Source: Winogradskyella flava
GTDB taxonomy: Bacteria; Bacteroidota; Bacteroidia; Flavobacteriales; Flavobacteriaceae
DNA length: 64,000 bases
Reading direction: 5' to 3'
Assembly (NCBI RefSeq): GCF_014243395.1
Contig: NZ_JACLCP010000001.1
Coordinates: 62,001 to 126,000 of the forward strand
Shown: piece after piece, positions 26,418-36,462 of the stretch
How positions within the stretch are numbered: the first letter of the stretch is position 1
Layout: each line of letters starts with the position of its first letter
Made by a program: the position numbers and the translations under genes
Notes under the pieces: generated by a model
Database searches by the model: none
Seen by the model: the letters and a program-made list of their open reading frames with translations, nothing else
What the model was told of the DNA's origin: nothing

Positions 26418-28697
26418 TTAGTTGATTATAATCTCATCAATAAAGGTCCAAGCTTTATTACCAGCGCCTTGCTTGCCTTCAGGGATAGTCCCAAAATTTT
26501 GGACTTTTACATATATCTTCTTAGCTCTTTTACCTGAAAAATCAGATTTAAAATTGATCAATAAGCTTTCATCATTTAATTTAAATGATTGGTATTGTTC
26601 ATTGTCAAAAGCAAATAAAACTTCTTTAGGAGCGTAGATCCATTGCCCATTGCCATTATAAAATCTAGTCTCGATGGAATTAATTTTTTTTTCTTCACCT
26701 AAATCAATTTCTACTATAATATCTTCTCCCCAAAACCCTAACCATTCCTTATCTCCAAAACGCGAGTCACTTCCATTAATTCCATTAACTAGACCTTCTG
26801 CACCACTCCCAGAATATGCTTTGTGTGGTGCTTTATTTATGGAAATCTTTGCGCCAATAGCTTTATGATAGTTAATGCTTTGCATAAACGTTTTTCCTAA
26901 CTTTTCTTTTGAATTATATTTAAAAACTGCTGCTTTAATTGTTCTTGACGTATCCAAAACGATTGGCTTAGTATATACTCTAGATTCATAGTTAGGTTCA
27001 TCACCATTTAAAGTTACTCTAATTATCTTACCATCTTTAATCAAGGTATTTAAAGCTAATTTTGTCTCTCCTTCTTCCTTTATTATTTCACCATCAACCT
27101 CATATAAATGATTGGCATAATTAATATCTAGAGCATCCAATCTTTTATGAAAGTTCTCTAATCTCAGTACAAAATCATCATAATTTTTCTGTTCAAAATT
27201 TGACCAAAGAACCTCACTCATAGCTAATAGTCTCGGGAATGCCATATACTCTACCTGATCTTCTGTTGGCATATATTCTGTCCAAATATTGCCTTGAGCA
27301 CCAAGTACATATTTAGCTTCTTCATCGGTTAGCACTTCAGGAATTGGATTGAATCCATAGACTTTTTCTAAAGTCAGAAATCCACCTATAGCAGTTGGTT
27401 CATCTTCATTATCAGATTGATAATAATCAAAATAACAATGAGATGTCGGTGTCATCACCACATTATGACCAGATTTTGCTGCTTCCACGGCGCCATTGAT
27501 TCCTCGCCAAGACATTACGGTGGCATTTGGTGCTAAACCACCTTCCAAAATTTCATCCCAACCAATGATTTGTCGTCCTTTGGAATTGAGATATTTCTCT
27601 ATTCTTGTAATAAAATAGTTTTGAAGTTCGTGTTCATCCTTCAAGTCTTCAGACTTGATTAGTGCTTGACAATTCTCACAAGCTTTCCAGCGCGTTTTTG
27701 GCGCTTCATCACCGCCAATATGAACGTATTTGCTTGGAAAGAGCTCCAAGACCTCGTCCAAAACATCTTCGAGAAACTTAAAGGTGTCATCTTTTGTGCA
27801 ATAAATGTCTTCAAAAACGCCCCATTTATTAGCGACCTTAACTTGTTCTCCTGTACAACCCAATTCTGGATAAGCCGCAATGGCCGCCTGACTATGACCT
27901 GGCATTTCAATCTCGGGAATTATAGTTACAAAACGTTCTTCCGCATAAGCAACGATATCTTTTATCTGGTCTTGGGTGTAAAAGCCTCCGTATTTTTTAC
28001 CATCAAATTGATGCGGTTGATCACTATAATGACCAACTAAAGTTTCATCTCGGAAAGCAGCAACCTCTTGAAGTTTTGGATACTTCTTTATTTCGATGCG
28101 CCAACCTTGATCTTCAGTTAAATGCCAATGAAAAGTGTTCATCTTCAGCATGGCTAAAGCATCGATGTATTTTTTAATAAATTCCACGGAATACATATGA
28201 CGCCCTACATCTAAGTGCATGCCTCTATAAGAGAATTGCGGTTGATCTTTAATTGTTAAACTAGGAATTATAACTTCATCTTTAAAATAACTTTCATTTT
28301 CAAATCTCTCTGGAAATAATTGTCTTAGTGTTTGAACTGCATAGAAAGCACCTCGGTCTTTTTTTGCCCTTATTTCAATTTTATTGGGTTGAATTTTTAA
28401 AGCATAACCTTCGTCATTTTCTATTGTAGTATCCAAAATAAACTCGATATCGTTCGAATCCTTAAGTCTAATAGTACTTCCACCTTCAATAAAAGCGATT
28501 AGAAATTCAGCAGAAGTTTTAAACGTATTTGAATATTGTATTCCTGTGGATTGGTTGATCACAAAACTCCCTTCACCCACTGTTTGATTTTGTGGAATAG
28601 GAATAATCTTAGGCTCAATTTCGAGAGCAGTCTTTTCTTTGCATCCTAAAAAGATAAAGCATAAAAGGAAAAGTATAGCTACTTTCTTGGCATCCAT
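26418..28697 (-). CDS. Beta-N-acetylhexosaminidase, glycoside hydrolase family 20 (lipoprotein)
   Basis: Removes terminal beta-linked GlcNAc/GalNAc, including chitobiose links. The 759-residue protein starts with a lipoprotein signal (AILFLLCFIFLGC), then a GH20b-like domain, and a catalytic barrel with GMHLDVGRHMY, HWHLTEDQGWRIEIKKYP and the Asp330-Glu331 pair in HIGGDEAPKTRW. C-terminal to the barrel are a chitobiase-type segment (about 550-610) and a discoidin-like beta domain ending TFIDEIIIN. The last module resembles the end of the divergent GH92 protein. First gene of the minus glycan unit, separated by only 39 bases from GH92, so the two promoters must be packed there. Confidence 0.95.
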   Translation of the reverse strand: MDAKKVAILFLLCFIFLGCKEKTALEIEPKIIPIPQNQTVGEGSFVINQSTGIQYSNTFKTSAEFLIAFIEGGSTIRLKDSNDIEFILDTTIENDEGYALKIQPNKIEIRAKKDRGAFYAVQTLRQLFPERFENESYFKDEVIIPSLTIKDQPQFSYRGMHLDVGRHMYSVEFIKKYIDALAMLKMNTFHWHLTEDQGWRIEIKKYPKLQEVAAFRDETLVGHYSDQPHQFDGKKYGGFYTQDQIKDIVAYAEERFVTIIPEIEMPGHSQAAIAAYPELGCTGEQVKVANKWGVFEDIYCTKDDTFKFLEDVLDEVLELFPSKYVHIGGDEAPKTRWKACENCQALIKSEDLKDEHELQNYFITRIEKYLNSKGRQIIGWDEILEGGLAPNATVMSWRGINGAVEAAKSGHNVVMTPTSHCYFDYYQSDNEDEPTAIGGFLTLEKVYGFNPIPEVLTDEEAKYVLGAQGNIWTEYMPTEDQVEYMAFPRLLAMSEVLWSNFEQKNYDDFVLRLENFHKRLDALDINYANHLYEVDGEIIKEEGETKLALNTLIKDGKIIRVTLNGDEPNYESRVYTKPIVLDTSRTIKAAVFKYNSKEKLGKTFMQSINYHKAIGAKISINKAPHKAYSGSGAEGLVNGINGSDSRFGDKEWLGFWGEDIIVEIDLGEEKKINSIETRFYNGNGQWIYAPKEVLFAFDNEQYQSFKLNDESLLINFKSDFSGKRAKKIYVKVQNFGTIPEGKQGAGNKAWTFIDEIIIN

Positions 28698-28736
28698 TTT
28701 AGTATATTAGATGCATTAAAATTAGCAATCTTTTTG

Positions 28737-31682
28737 ATGACCTCTAAACTAACCAGTGTTTTAATTGTTCTTGCTTTAGTTTTAAGCTGCAAAGAGTCAT
28801 CTACAATTCCCGAAGCACAAAAAGACCAGCCCTTAATAAATTATGTTAACACTTTTATTGGCACAGGTGGTCATGGTCATACCTATCCTGGTGCGACATT
28901 GCCCTATGGCATGATGCAACTCAGTCCAGATACACGATTAGAAGGTTGGGATGGCTGTTCTGGATATCACTACACTGATGACTATATTTATGGTTTTTCA
29001 CATACACATTTAAGTGGTACAGGTATCAGTGATTATGGTGATGTGTTGTTAATGCCAACAAATAAGATCACTTTCAATAATGGGTCTGATGGCAAAAGTG
29101 GCTATCGCGCACATTTTTCCCATGATAATGAAATTGCCGAACCAGGTTATTATAAAGTGCATTTAGATTCTATCAAAATTGATGTTGAACTTACTGTTTC
29201 CTTGAGAAGTGGCATACACAAGTATCAATTTCCTGCAAGTGACAATCAGTATATCGTTTTAGATTTAGCTCACCGAGATAAGTTATTGGATTATAGAATC
29301 AACAAGTTAAACGACTACGAAATAAATGGTTTCAGGCATTCTGAAGCTTGGGCAAAGGATCAGCGTTTGTTTTATCATATAAAATTTTCACATCCTATTA
29401 AAACCATTGTTTATGATGATGATGGCACAGCGATTTCAAAAAATTACAAGTTTGAAAGCAAAAAAGCAGTTCTACTTTTTGACAATCCCAATAATGAACC
29501 TTTATATGTTAAAACCGGAATTAGCGCTGTGGATGAGCATGGAGCAAAAGAAAACATGACAGCCGAAATTGGTAATAAAGATTTTGAAACTGTAAAAAAA
29601 GAAGCCCAAAAGTATTGGGAAAATCAACTGGAAAAAATTGTTATTGAAAGTGATGACTTAGATAGAAAAACCAATTTCTATACGGCACTATACCATACCA
29701 TGATAGCTCCAAACCGATATCAGGACGTAGACGGTCGTTACAGAGGCATGGATTTAGAAATTCATCAAGCCGATTTTGACTACTACACGGTGTTTTCGCT
29801 TTGGGATACTTATAGAGCTGCACATCCTTTATACACCATTATTGAACAAGAACGCACCAATCATTTCATCAATACGTTTCTGGCTAAATACGATGAAGGA
29901 GGTATCATGCCAATGTGGGATTTAGCAGGCAACTATACAGACTGCATGATTGGCTACCATGCTGTTCCTGTATTGGCTGATGCTTATTTAAAAGGGATTA
30001 GAGGATATGATATAGAAAAAGCATTTGAAGCTATGAAGCATTCAGCCACCAGAGATAAGTTTGGTTTAGAGGCTTATAAAACATATGGCTTTATTCCTGT
30101 GGATGAAGAAAGTGAATCTGTTTCAAAGACGCTAGAATACGCTTATGACGATTGGACGATATCACAAATGGCGAAAGAAATGGGTAAATTTGAAGATTAT
30201 AAGACCTATATTCAACGTGCACAATACTATAAAAACACCTTTGATCCTAAAACTAAATTTATGAGAGGTCGTTTTAGAAACACTTGGTTTGCACCTTTCG
30301 ACCCTTATGAAGTCAACTTTAATTATACCGAGGCAAACGCTTGGCAATACAGTTTTTATGTACCTCAGGATATTTCAGGTTTTATAAATCTGCTAGGAGG
30401 AAAAGATAAACTAGAAGCTCAACTTGATGAATTGTTCAATGCCAAGACTGAAACTTCTGGTCGGGAACAATCGGATATCACAGGCTTAATTGGTCAGTAT
30501 GCACATGGCAATGAACCTAGCCATCACATGGCCTATCTCTATAATTTTGTAGGACGACCTCATAAAACACAAGAGAAAGTTCATCAAATCTTAACTGAAC
30601 TCTATAAAAACGACCCAGATGGTGTTTCAGGCAACGAAGATTGCGGTCAAATGAGTGCTTGGTATGTATTTTCATCAATGGGATTTTATCCTGTAACGCC
30701 TGCAAGTAATCAATATATCATTGGTACTCCACTTTTTGATAAAGCCTCTATCCATCTAGAGAATGGGAATACCTTTACTATAAAAAGTCACAACCTTAGT
30801 GATACCTCTATATACATTGAATATGTATACCTAAATGGCGAAAAATTAGAAAGAACCTATATCACTCATGATGAAATAATGAGTGGTGGCACACTAGAGT
30901 TTTACATGACCCATAGTCCAGGGGTTTGGGGAACTAAAGACGTACAACATCCAAAAACTGAAATTACAGATCACATAATATTACCATCGCCATTTATTGC
31001 CAAAGGAGATATCACATTTAGAGATTCTACTGAAGTGGTTCTAAATACTTCAGAAGCTGATGCCAAAATATTCTTTGCGCTAGATAATGGTGATTTTCAA
31101 ACTTACACAAAGCCTTTTACAATTATAAACGATACCGAACTGAAGTTATACTCTGAAAAAGGTGATTTAAAAAGCCCTGAACTCACCACACCTTTTTATA
31201 AAATAGATCCAAACCTGAGTATAAGCCTAGAAAGCGACTACGCCAATCAATATTCTGCAGGTGGCAATGACGCCCTGATCGATGGCATACGAAGTACAAA
31301 AAACTATAGAACGGGTAGCTGGCAAGGCTATCATGACCAAGACTTGGTTGCTATAGTTGACTTAGGGTCTAAAAAAGCAATTTCAACCGTAAGCGTAAAC
31401 TTTTTGCAAGATCAAAGCGCTTGGATTTTTTATCCTACAGAAGTAGAATGTTCAGTTTCTAAAGACAACAAAAACTTTAAAGCTTTACCATCACAAAAAA
31501 TTGATGCCGCAAAGCGAAATAGTAATCTGGATATAAAAACCATTGAATTTAAAGTTCCAGATGATAGTTATAAATATGTAAAGATTATTGCCAAGAAAAT
31601 GGGAGCACTTCCCGAATGGCATTTGGGTTATCCTATGGATGGTAGGACCTGGATTTTTGTAGATGAAATTTCAATTGACTAA
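28737..31682 (+). CDS. Alpha-mannosidase, glycoside hydrolase family 92 (lipoprotein)
   Basis: Calcium-dependent exo-alpha-mannosidase acting on N-glycan mannose arms. I start it at ATG 28737 (MTSKLTSVLIVLALVLSC, lipobox); a TTG three bases upstream is also in frame. The family core is clear: NYVNTFIGTGGHGHTYPGA, LPYGMMQLSPDTR, HLSGTGISDYGD, SLWDTYRAAHPLY and GNEDCGQMSAWYVFSSMGFY. The 981 residues are longer than the usual 750 or so because of a chitobiase-like module (about 740-820) and a C-terminal discoidin-like domain ending WIFVDEISID. First gene of the plus glycan unit. Confidence 0.95.
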   Translation: MTSKLTSVLIVLALVLSCKESSTIPEAQKDQPLINYVNTFIGTGGHGHTYPGATLPYGMMQLSPDTRLEGWDGCSGYHYTDDYIYGFSHTHLSGTGISDYGDVLLMPTNKITFNNGSDGKSGYRAHFSHDNEIAEPGYYKVHLDSIKIDVELTVSLRSGIHKYQFPASDNQYIVLDLAHRDKLLDYRINKLNDYEINGFRHSEAWAKDQRLFYHIKFSHPIKTIVYDDDGTAISKNYKFESKKAVLLFDNPNNEPLYVKTGISAVDEHGAKENMTAEIGNKDFETVKKEAQKYWENQLEKIVIESDDLDRKTNFYTALYHTMIAPNRYQDVDGRYRGMDLEIHQADFDYYTVFSLWDTYRAAHPLYTIIEQERTNHFINTFLAKYDEGGIMPMWDLAGNYTDCMIGYHAVPVLADAYLKGIRGYDIEKAFEAMKHSATRDKFGLEAYKTYGFIPVDEESESVSKTLEYAYDDWTISQMAKEMGKFEDYKTYIQRAQYYKNTFDPKTKFMRGRFRNTWFAPFDPYEVNFNYTEANAWQYSFYVPQDISGFINLLGGKDKLEAQLDELFNAKTETSGREQSDITGLIGQYAHGNEPSHHMAYLYNFVGRPHKTQEKVHQILTELYKNDPDGVSGNEDCGQMSAWYVFSSMGFYPVTPASNQYIIGTPLFDKASIHLENGNTFTIKSHNLSDTSIYIEYVYLNGEKLERTYITHDEIMSGGTLEFYMTHSPGVWGTKDVQHPKTEITDHIILPSPFIAKGDITFRDSTEVVLNTSEADAKIFFALDNGDFQTYTKPFTIINDTELKLYSEKGDLKSPELTTPFYKIDPNLSISLESDYANQYSAGGNDALIDGIRSTKNYRTGSWQGYHDQDLVAIVDLGSKKAISTVSVNFLQDQSAWIFYPTEVECSVSKDNKNFKALPSQKIDAAKRNSNLDIKTIEFKVPDDSYKYVKIIAKKMGALPEWHLGYPMDGRTWIFVDEISID

Positions 31683-31684
31683 AT

Positions 31685-32050
31685 ATGGCATTTAACGCAT
31701 TGGTACCAACATTAGAGGTTGAGAATATGGATGAAACCATAACATTCTACCAATCGCTACTCGACTTTGAGTGTATTAGTCGCGACAATGATAAATGGGC
31801 TTTTGTACAAAAGGATGATGTTGGCATTATGCTGTCTTCAAGGTTTCATGAAGACAAACATCCCAAACCCGTTTTCACTGGTGGTTTATATATTTATGTC
31901 GATGATATCGATGTCATTTGGCAAATACTCAAAGACAAGGTTGATATTTGCTATCCCATAGAAATTTTTGAATATGGCATGCGTGAATTTGCCATTTACG
32001 ACTGTAATGGCTATAGAATTCAATTCGGTCAAGAACTAGAACCTAACTAA
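31685..32050 (+). CDS. VOC (glyoxalase/bleomycin-resistance fold) protein
   Basis: A 121-residue single VOC module: NALVPTLEVENMDETITFYQ, FVQKDDVGIMLSSR, FTGGLYIYVDDIDVIWQILK and AIYDCNGYRIQFGQE. VOC proteins are metal-binding dioxygenases, isomerases or binding proteins; the substrate cannot be inferred. It sits 2 bases after GH92 and 12 before the permease, so it is part of the glycan operon. The terminal Glu of GQE could be a metal ligand, as in other VOC enzymes. Confidence 0.85.
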   Translation: MAFNALVPTLEVENMDETITFYQSLLDFECISRDNDKWAFVQKDDVGIMLSSRFHEDKHPKPVFTGGLYIYVDDIDVIWQILKDKVDICYPIEIFEYGMREFAIYDCNGYRIQFGQELEPN

Positions 32051-32062
32051 CAATAACTAAAT

Positions 32063-33754
32063 ATGAGCAATCAAAACAACAAATCTGCATTAGCAACTTT
32101 AGTCACCGTATTCTTTTTCTGGGGCTTTATAGCCGCATCCAACGGTGTATTTATTCCATTCTGTAAAACCTATTTTAATATCGATCAATTTCAATCGCAA
32201 CTGGTAGATTTTGCGTTTTATGGTGCTTACTATATAGGCGCTTTACTTTTATTTATTTTATCAGGTTCGATCAAAAAAGATATATTAAACAATTGGGGCT
32301 ATAAAAATGGAATCGTATATGGATTGTTGCTCTCAGCTATCGGCGCATTTGTGATGTATCCATCAACTGCTGGAGCAGAACAAGGGCAAACTGGTGTGTT
32401 TTATTTAGTGCTTGTAGCCCTGTTCATAGTAGGCTTGGGCTTCTCCTTACAGCAAACGGCAGCAAATCCTTTTGCCATCGCACTAGGAGATCCAAAAACA
32501 GGCTCTCATCGCTTAAACTTAGCAGGTGGTATCAATTCGTTTGGAACAACCATTGGACCTATCGTTGTTAGTCTTGTTATTTTTGGTTCTGCAACTTGGA
32601 GTACAGACGAGTTGGCACAAATGATTACTAATAATGAGATCACCTTAGTCACTGTGCAAAGTTTGTATTTAGGTGTCGGAGCTTTGTTTTTAGCAGCTGC
32701 TGCACTATTCCATTTCTCAAAAAAATTACCTGCATTAAAATCTGATACTGCTTTTGAACCGGCCAATAAAGCACGTAACTTATTAATCATATTAACACTT
32801 GTAATTGTAGGTTGTTTCGGATATATATTTAGTACTTATTCTGGTAATGCAAAAGCTACAGAAGATCTAGAGCAAACCCGTTTAATCGTTTTATTCGTTG
32901 CACTCTTTGCTGTAATTGCAGCCGTTTTTATTGCTAATTCTAGCGCTTCTAAAAAACCAGAAGGTTGGGGAGCGATGAAATATCCGCAACTCGTTTTAGG
33001 GATGTTAGCTATCTTTATGTATGTTGGTGTAGAAGTTACCATTGGCAGTAACCTAGGAGAACTTTTGAAGCAAGCTATTGGAAACACCAATTTAAACGCC
33101 ATTGATCTACCTATTCTAAGTGATTCAGAAATAGGAAAATACATCTCTTTATATTGGGGCGGATTAATGATTGGCCGTTGGGTTGGAGCTATAACCGTTT
33201 TTAATCCAAGCAAAGGTTTAAAGAAAATCTTACTCATTATTGTACCTTATATTGCATTTGCTGTTATTATTCTAGCCAATTCAGCACAATCATTATCAAC
33301 ATCATTTGAATTAAATTTCAGCACTAACGAAATGGTATTCTTTGCGATTTGTATCGCCGTTCAAATATTTGGGTTCTTTTTGGCTAAAGACAAACCCGTT
33401 AAGACTTTGAAAATATTTAGTTTGTTTGGAATTGTAGCGATGCTAATTGGCTTATTCGCTTCAGGGAATGTGGCCTTATTTGCTTTCTTATCTGGCGGGT
33501 TATTCTGTTCAATCATGTGGCCGTGTATTTTCACATTAAGTATTGCAGGTTTAGGAAAATATACCTCCCAAGGTTCTGCTTTTTTAATTATGATGATTTT
33601 AGGTGGTGCCATAATACCACCTGTTCAAGGAAAATTGGCTGATGTATTTACTATTCAGTCGTCTTATTGGATTGCTGTGGCTTGTTTCGTGTACCTACTA
33701 TTTTATGCATTTAGAACGAAAACAGTGCTTGATAAGCAAGGTGTAGAATACTAA
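32063..33754 (+). CDS. FucP/NagP-like MFS sugar permease
   Basis: Inner-membrane sugar importer of the fucose-galactose-GlcNAc symporter branch: [39 protein letters not shown] and [14 protein letters not shown] are characteristic. In this locus the likely cargo is GlcNAc or mannose released outside. At 563 residues it is longer than the usual 410-440: there are extra hydrophobic segments around residues 235-295 ([36 protein letters not shown]), which suggests 14 helices rather than 12. Cotranscribed with the VOC protein and the asparaginase. Confidence 0.88.
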   Translation: MSNQNNKSALATLVTVFFFWGFIAASNGVFIPFCKTYFNIDQFQSQLVDFAFYGAYYIGALLLFILSGSIKKDILNNWGYKNGIVYGLLLSAIGAFVMYPSTAGAEQGQTGVFYLVLVALFIVGLGFSLQQTAANPFAIALGDPKTGSHRLNLAGGINSFGTTIGPIVVSLVIFGSATWSTDELAQMITNNEITLVTVQSLYLGVGALFLAAAALFHFSKKLPALKSDTAFEPANKARNLLIILTLVIVGCFGYIFSTYSGNAKATEDLEQTRLIVLFVALFAVIAAVFIANSSASKKPEGWGAMKYPQLVLGMLAIFMYVGVEVTIGSNLGELLKQAIGNTNLNAIDLPILSDSEIGKYISLYWGGLMIGRWVGAITVFNPSKGLKKILLIIVPYIAFAVIILANSAQSLSTSFELNFSTNEMVFFAICIAVQIFGFFLAKDKPVKTLKIFSLFGIVAMLIGLFASGNVALFAFLSGGLFCSIMWPCIFTLSIAGLGKYTSQGSAFLIMMILGGAIIPPVQGKLADVFTIQSSYWIAVACFVYLLFYAFRTKTVLDKQGVEY

Positions 33755-33766
33755 AATAGTCTAGTT

Positions 33767-34780
33767 ATGAATCGTAGAAAATTTATTAAAAATACCGCAT
33801 TAACTGGAGCAGGATTAACTATAGGTAAGTCTTTAATAGGCTGTGCTGACAAACCCGCTGAAGATTCTAAAACTGCGATTGTTAGTTCTGAAAGTAGCTC
33901 TAAAGCCAAGTTACCCTTAGTCATTGCCACATGGCATGTTAAAGAAGCCACAGCTAAAGCAATGGAAGTTTTACAGGCAGGAGGTAATGCTCTCGATGCT
34001 GTTGAGGAAGGTTGCAGAGTCGAAGAAGCCAATGAAAAAGGACAGTCCGTTGGTAAAGGAGGGCTACCGGATCGCGATGGTAATGTCACGTTGGATGCCT
34101 GCATTATGGATAATTATGGTAACTGTGGTTCGGTTGTTTATCTTCAAAATATTACACATGCGGTTTCTGTGGCTAGAAAGGTGATGGAAGATACGCCTCA
34201 CGTCATGTTAGCTGGTGAAGGCGCCAAACAATTTGCCATCTCAAAAGGTTTTGAACCTGAGGATTTATTAACTAATGCTTCCAAAAAAGCGTGGAAGAAA
34301 TGGAAAATTGAAGCCAAGTATAAACCTATCATCAATATTGAAAATCATGACACCATCGGTATGTTAGCGATAGACCAAAACGGAGATATTTCTGGTGCTT
34401 GTACTACTAGCGGATTAGCATACAAAATGGGTGGACGCGTTGGTGATTCTCCAATAATAGGATCAGGTTTATTTGTAGATAATGAGATTGGTGCTTGTGT
34501 GGCTACAGGATTAGGTGAAGAAGTTGTGAAAACCGTTGGCAGCTTTTTAGTTGTAGAATTAATGCGCCAAGGTAAATCACCTCAAAACGCTTGTGAAGAA
34601 GCAATTAGTAGAATTGTGAATAAGCCCAATAGTAACTATAAAGATTTTCAAGTGGGTTATATTGCAGTAAACAAAAAAGGAGATATAGGAAGTTACTCAA
34701 TTCATCAATGGTTTAGTGTGACCAAATTTCAATATGGAGTCAATGAGCAGATTCAGTCCGATTATTTTAATAAAGCTTAA
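33767..34780 (+). CDS. Glycosylasparaginase, N4-(beta-GlcNAc)-L-asparaginase
   Basis: Ntn hydrolase that cleaves the GlcNAc-Asn link left after N-glycan trimming. The 337 residues begin with a Tat-like signal (MNRRKFIKNTALTGAGLTIG, then SLIGC), so it is exported, possibly as a lipoprotein. Family motifs include AGGNALDAVEEGCRVEE, GQSVGKGGLPDRDGNVTLDA and the self-cleavage site at Asp195/Thr196 (NHDTIGML), with GACTTSGLAYKMGGRVGDSP downstream. Thr196 would be the new N-terminal nucleophile after autoproteolysis. Last gene of the plus glycan unit; its stop overlaps the stop of the convergent aldehyde dehydrogenase by four bases. Confidence 0.94.
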   Translation: MNRRKFIKNTALTGAGLTIGKSLIGCADKPAEDSKTAIVSSESSSKAKLPLVIATWHVKEATAKAMEVLQAGGNALDAVEEGCRVEEANEKGQSVGKGGLPDRDGNVTLDACIMDNYGNCGSVVYLQNITHAVSVARKVMEDTPHVMLAGEGAKQFAISKGFEPEDLLTNASKKAWKKWKIEAKYKPIINIENHDTIGMLAIDQNGDISGACTTSGLAYKMGGRVGDSPIIGSGLFVDNEIGACVATGLGEEVVKTVGSFLVVELMRQGKSPQNACEEAISRIVNKPNSNYKDFQVGYIAVNKKGDIGSYSIHQWFSVTKFQYGVNEQIQSDYFNKA

Positions 34781-36189
34781 AACCACTTTACTGTGAATCT
34801 AGCTAGCTTCTCTTTATAATTAGTATAAGGTGGAAATAACCATTCGTTGATACCAAATGTATATTGTTTCACGACTGCACGTTGGTTACTAAAAGCTTTA
34901 AATCCGTAGAACCCATGACTCTTGCCTATACCACTGTTATTAACACCACCAAATGGTAAGTTGTGGTTGGCATAATGAATGACATTGCTATTAATACATG
35001 TGCCTCCTGCTCTAGTATGTTGCATTACTTTTTTAACGTTGGTTCTACTCTTGCTGTAGATATACAAAGCTAAAGGGCGTTCTTTCGAGTTGATGTAATC
35101 TATAGCCTCGTCTAAGGTATTATAAGTTACTATTGGTAAAATCGGGCCAAAGATTTCTTCGTTCAACAATGTAGCTTCCGGTTTTAAACTAGACATTATG
35201 GTCGGTTCTATAAATTTCGATGCCTTTTCAAAATTACCTCCAATGTCCACATTAGCTTCTAACGATTTGGCATTTTCAATATGGGATTTTAATCGGTCAA
35301 AATGCTTTTGAGTCACAATTCTTCCATAAGCATCAGAGTTTTGGGCTTGCTCCGTATAAAAATGACTGATCCATTTTTTACATACCTCAATAAACTGCGC
35401 TTTAAGAGTCTCATCTATCAATATATAATCTGGAGATACACATATTTGTCCTGCATTGATGAATTTTCCCCAAACAATTCTTTTAGCTGCTTTGTCTATA
35501 TCTGCAGATCTATCTATAATCGTAGGCGATTTTCCTCCTAGTTCTAAAGTTACTGAAGAGAGGCTCCTAGCGGCAGCTGTCATTACAATCTTTCCAACAT
35601 TTGGGGAACCTGTAAAGAATATGTGATTAAAAGGGAGTTCTAATAATTGCGTAGAAGTTTCGACTTCGCCTTCAACCAAAGCGACATCATCTTCAGAAAA
35701 TATGTCATTAACAATATCTTTCATTAAGGCAGATGCATTTGGTGTCATTTCGGAGGGCTTTATAATTGCAGAACAACCTGCTGCTATTGCAGAAACCAAT
35801 GGACCAAAGGTTAAATTAAATGGGAAATTCCATGGAGAAATAATTAAACAGACACCTTTAGGTTCATAGATATAGTAAGAGCTTGCCCCTAGCATTGACA
35901 GTGGTGTTTTAACTTTTTGCTTTCGCATCCATCGATGCAAATGACGTTTTGCAAATTTAATCTCACTAATTATCTGATAGATTTCTGTAAGTTCAGTTTC
36001 AACTTTTGGCTTTCCTAAATCTTTATGTAAAGCGTCAATAATTTGACTCCTATATGTTTTTTCTACAGCTAGTTGTAACTTCTTTAAAAGTCCTATTCTA
36101 TAGGTATAGCTTGTTTGTCCAATATTCAATTGCTTTTCTTGTTGTTTTTTAAACAACTTGAAATAGGGATTATCTGGATAATCTTTCAT
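34777..36189 (-). CDS. Aldehyde dehydrogenase, class 3-like
   Basis: NAD(P)-dependent aldehyde oxidation. The 470 residues, without the N-terminal extension of ALDH1/2 types, resemble class 3/fatty aldehyde dehydrogenases. Motifs: PKGVCLIISPWNFPFNL, FTGSPNVGKIVMTAAA, the Glu in SVTLELGGKSPTII, the catalytic Cys in FINAGQICVSPDYIL and NEEIFGPILPIVTY. The C-terminus, with a possible amphipathic anchor, reads FPPYTNYKEKLARF. Monocistronic and convergent with the asparaginase; nothing links it functionally to glycan breakdown. Confidence 0.93.
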   Translation of the reverse strand: MKDYPDNPYFKLFKKQQEKQLNIGQTSYTYRIGLLKKLQLAVEKTYRSQIIDALHKDLGKPKVETELTEIYQIISEIKFAKRHLHRWMRKQKVKTPLSMLGASSYYIYEPKGVCLIISPWNFPFNLTFGPLVSAIAAGCSAIIKPSEMTPNASALMKDIVNDIFSEDDVALVEGEVETSTQLLELPFNHIFFTGSPNVGKIVMTAAARSLSSVTLELGGKSPTIIDRSADIDKAAKRIVWGKFINAGQICVSPDYILIDETLKAQFIEVCKKWISHFYTEQAQNSDAYGRIVTQKHFDRLKSHIENAKSLEANVDIGGNFEKASKFIEPTIMSSLKPEATLLNEEIFGPILPIVTYNTLDEAIDYINSKERPLALYIYSKSRTNVKKVMQHTRAGGTCINSNVIHYANHNLPFGGVNNSGIGKSHGFYGFKAFSNQRAVVKQYTFGINEWLFPPYTNYKEKLARFTVKWF

Positions 36190-36225
36190 CTATTTATTTA
36201 TCTTTTTATAACATTCTATCAATAT

Positions 36226-36352
36226 GGTGCACTTCATCGATATTATTGACAAACCGCCTCATTTAGTCCAATTCTCACGTTTTTTTATCAATAAAAATAG
36301 TGATTTTAAAGGGCTACAAGTCCATTTTATGCATTTCGTCGATATTTTTGGC
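36226..36352. promoter_or_regulatory. Duplicated upstream motif (TTC-A/G-TCGATATT) before a small secreted protein gene
   Basis: CACTTCATCGATATTATTG (from 36230) and CATTTCGTCGATATTTTTG (from 36332) are near-identical, 102 bases apart, and the bases after each remain loosely alignable for about 50 more (AATTCTCAC against AATTATCAC). A third relative, TATTTCATCGATAAAATG, lies at 56065-56082 before a histidine kinase gene. This looks like a regulator-binding element duplicated with its flank; the regulator is unknown. No gene is seen in 36190-36462. Confidence 0.45.
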
Positions 36353-36462
36353 TAACAAATGTCAGTTATCTAATTATCACTGCTTTCATCCAAAAATTTC
36401 ATCATTAACACACAAACCGATGTTTCTTTGTTGTGGAAATGAACCCAAATCCCTCACATATT

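Noticed and set aside
28734..28736. TTG as start of GH92
   Set aside because: The next codon is ATG and gives a normal lipoprotein signal; a TTG start is unnecessary.
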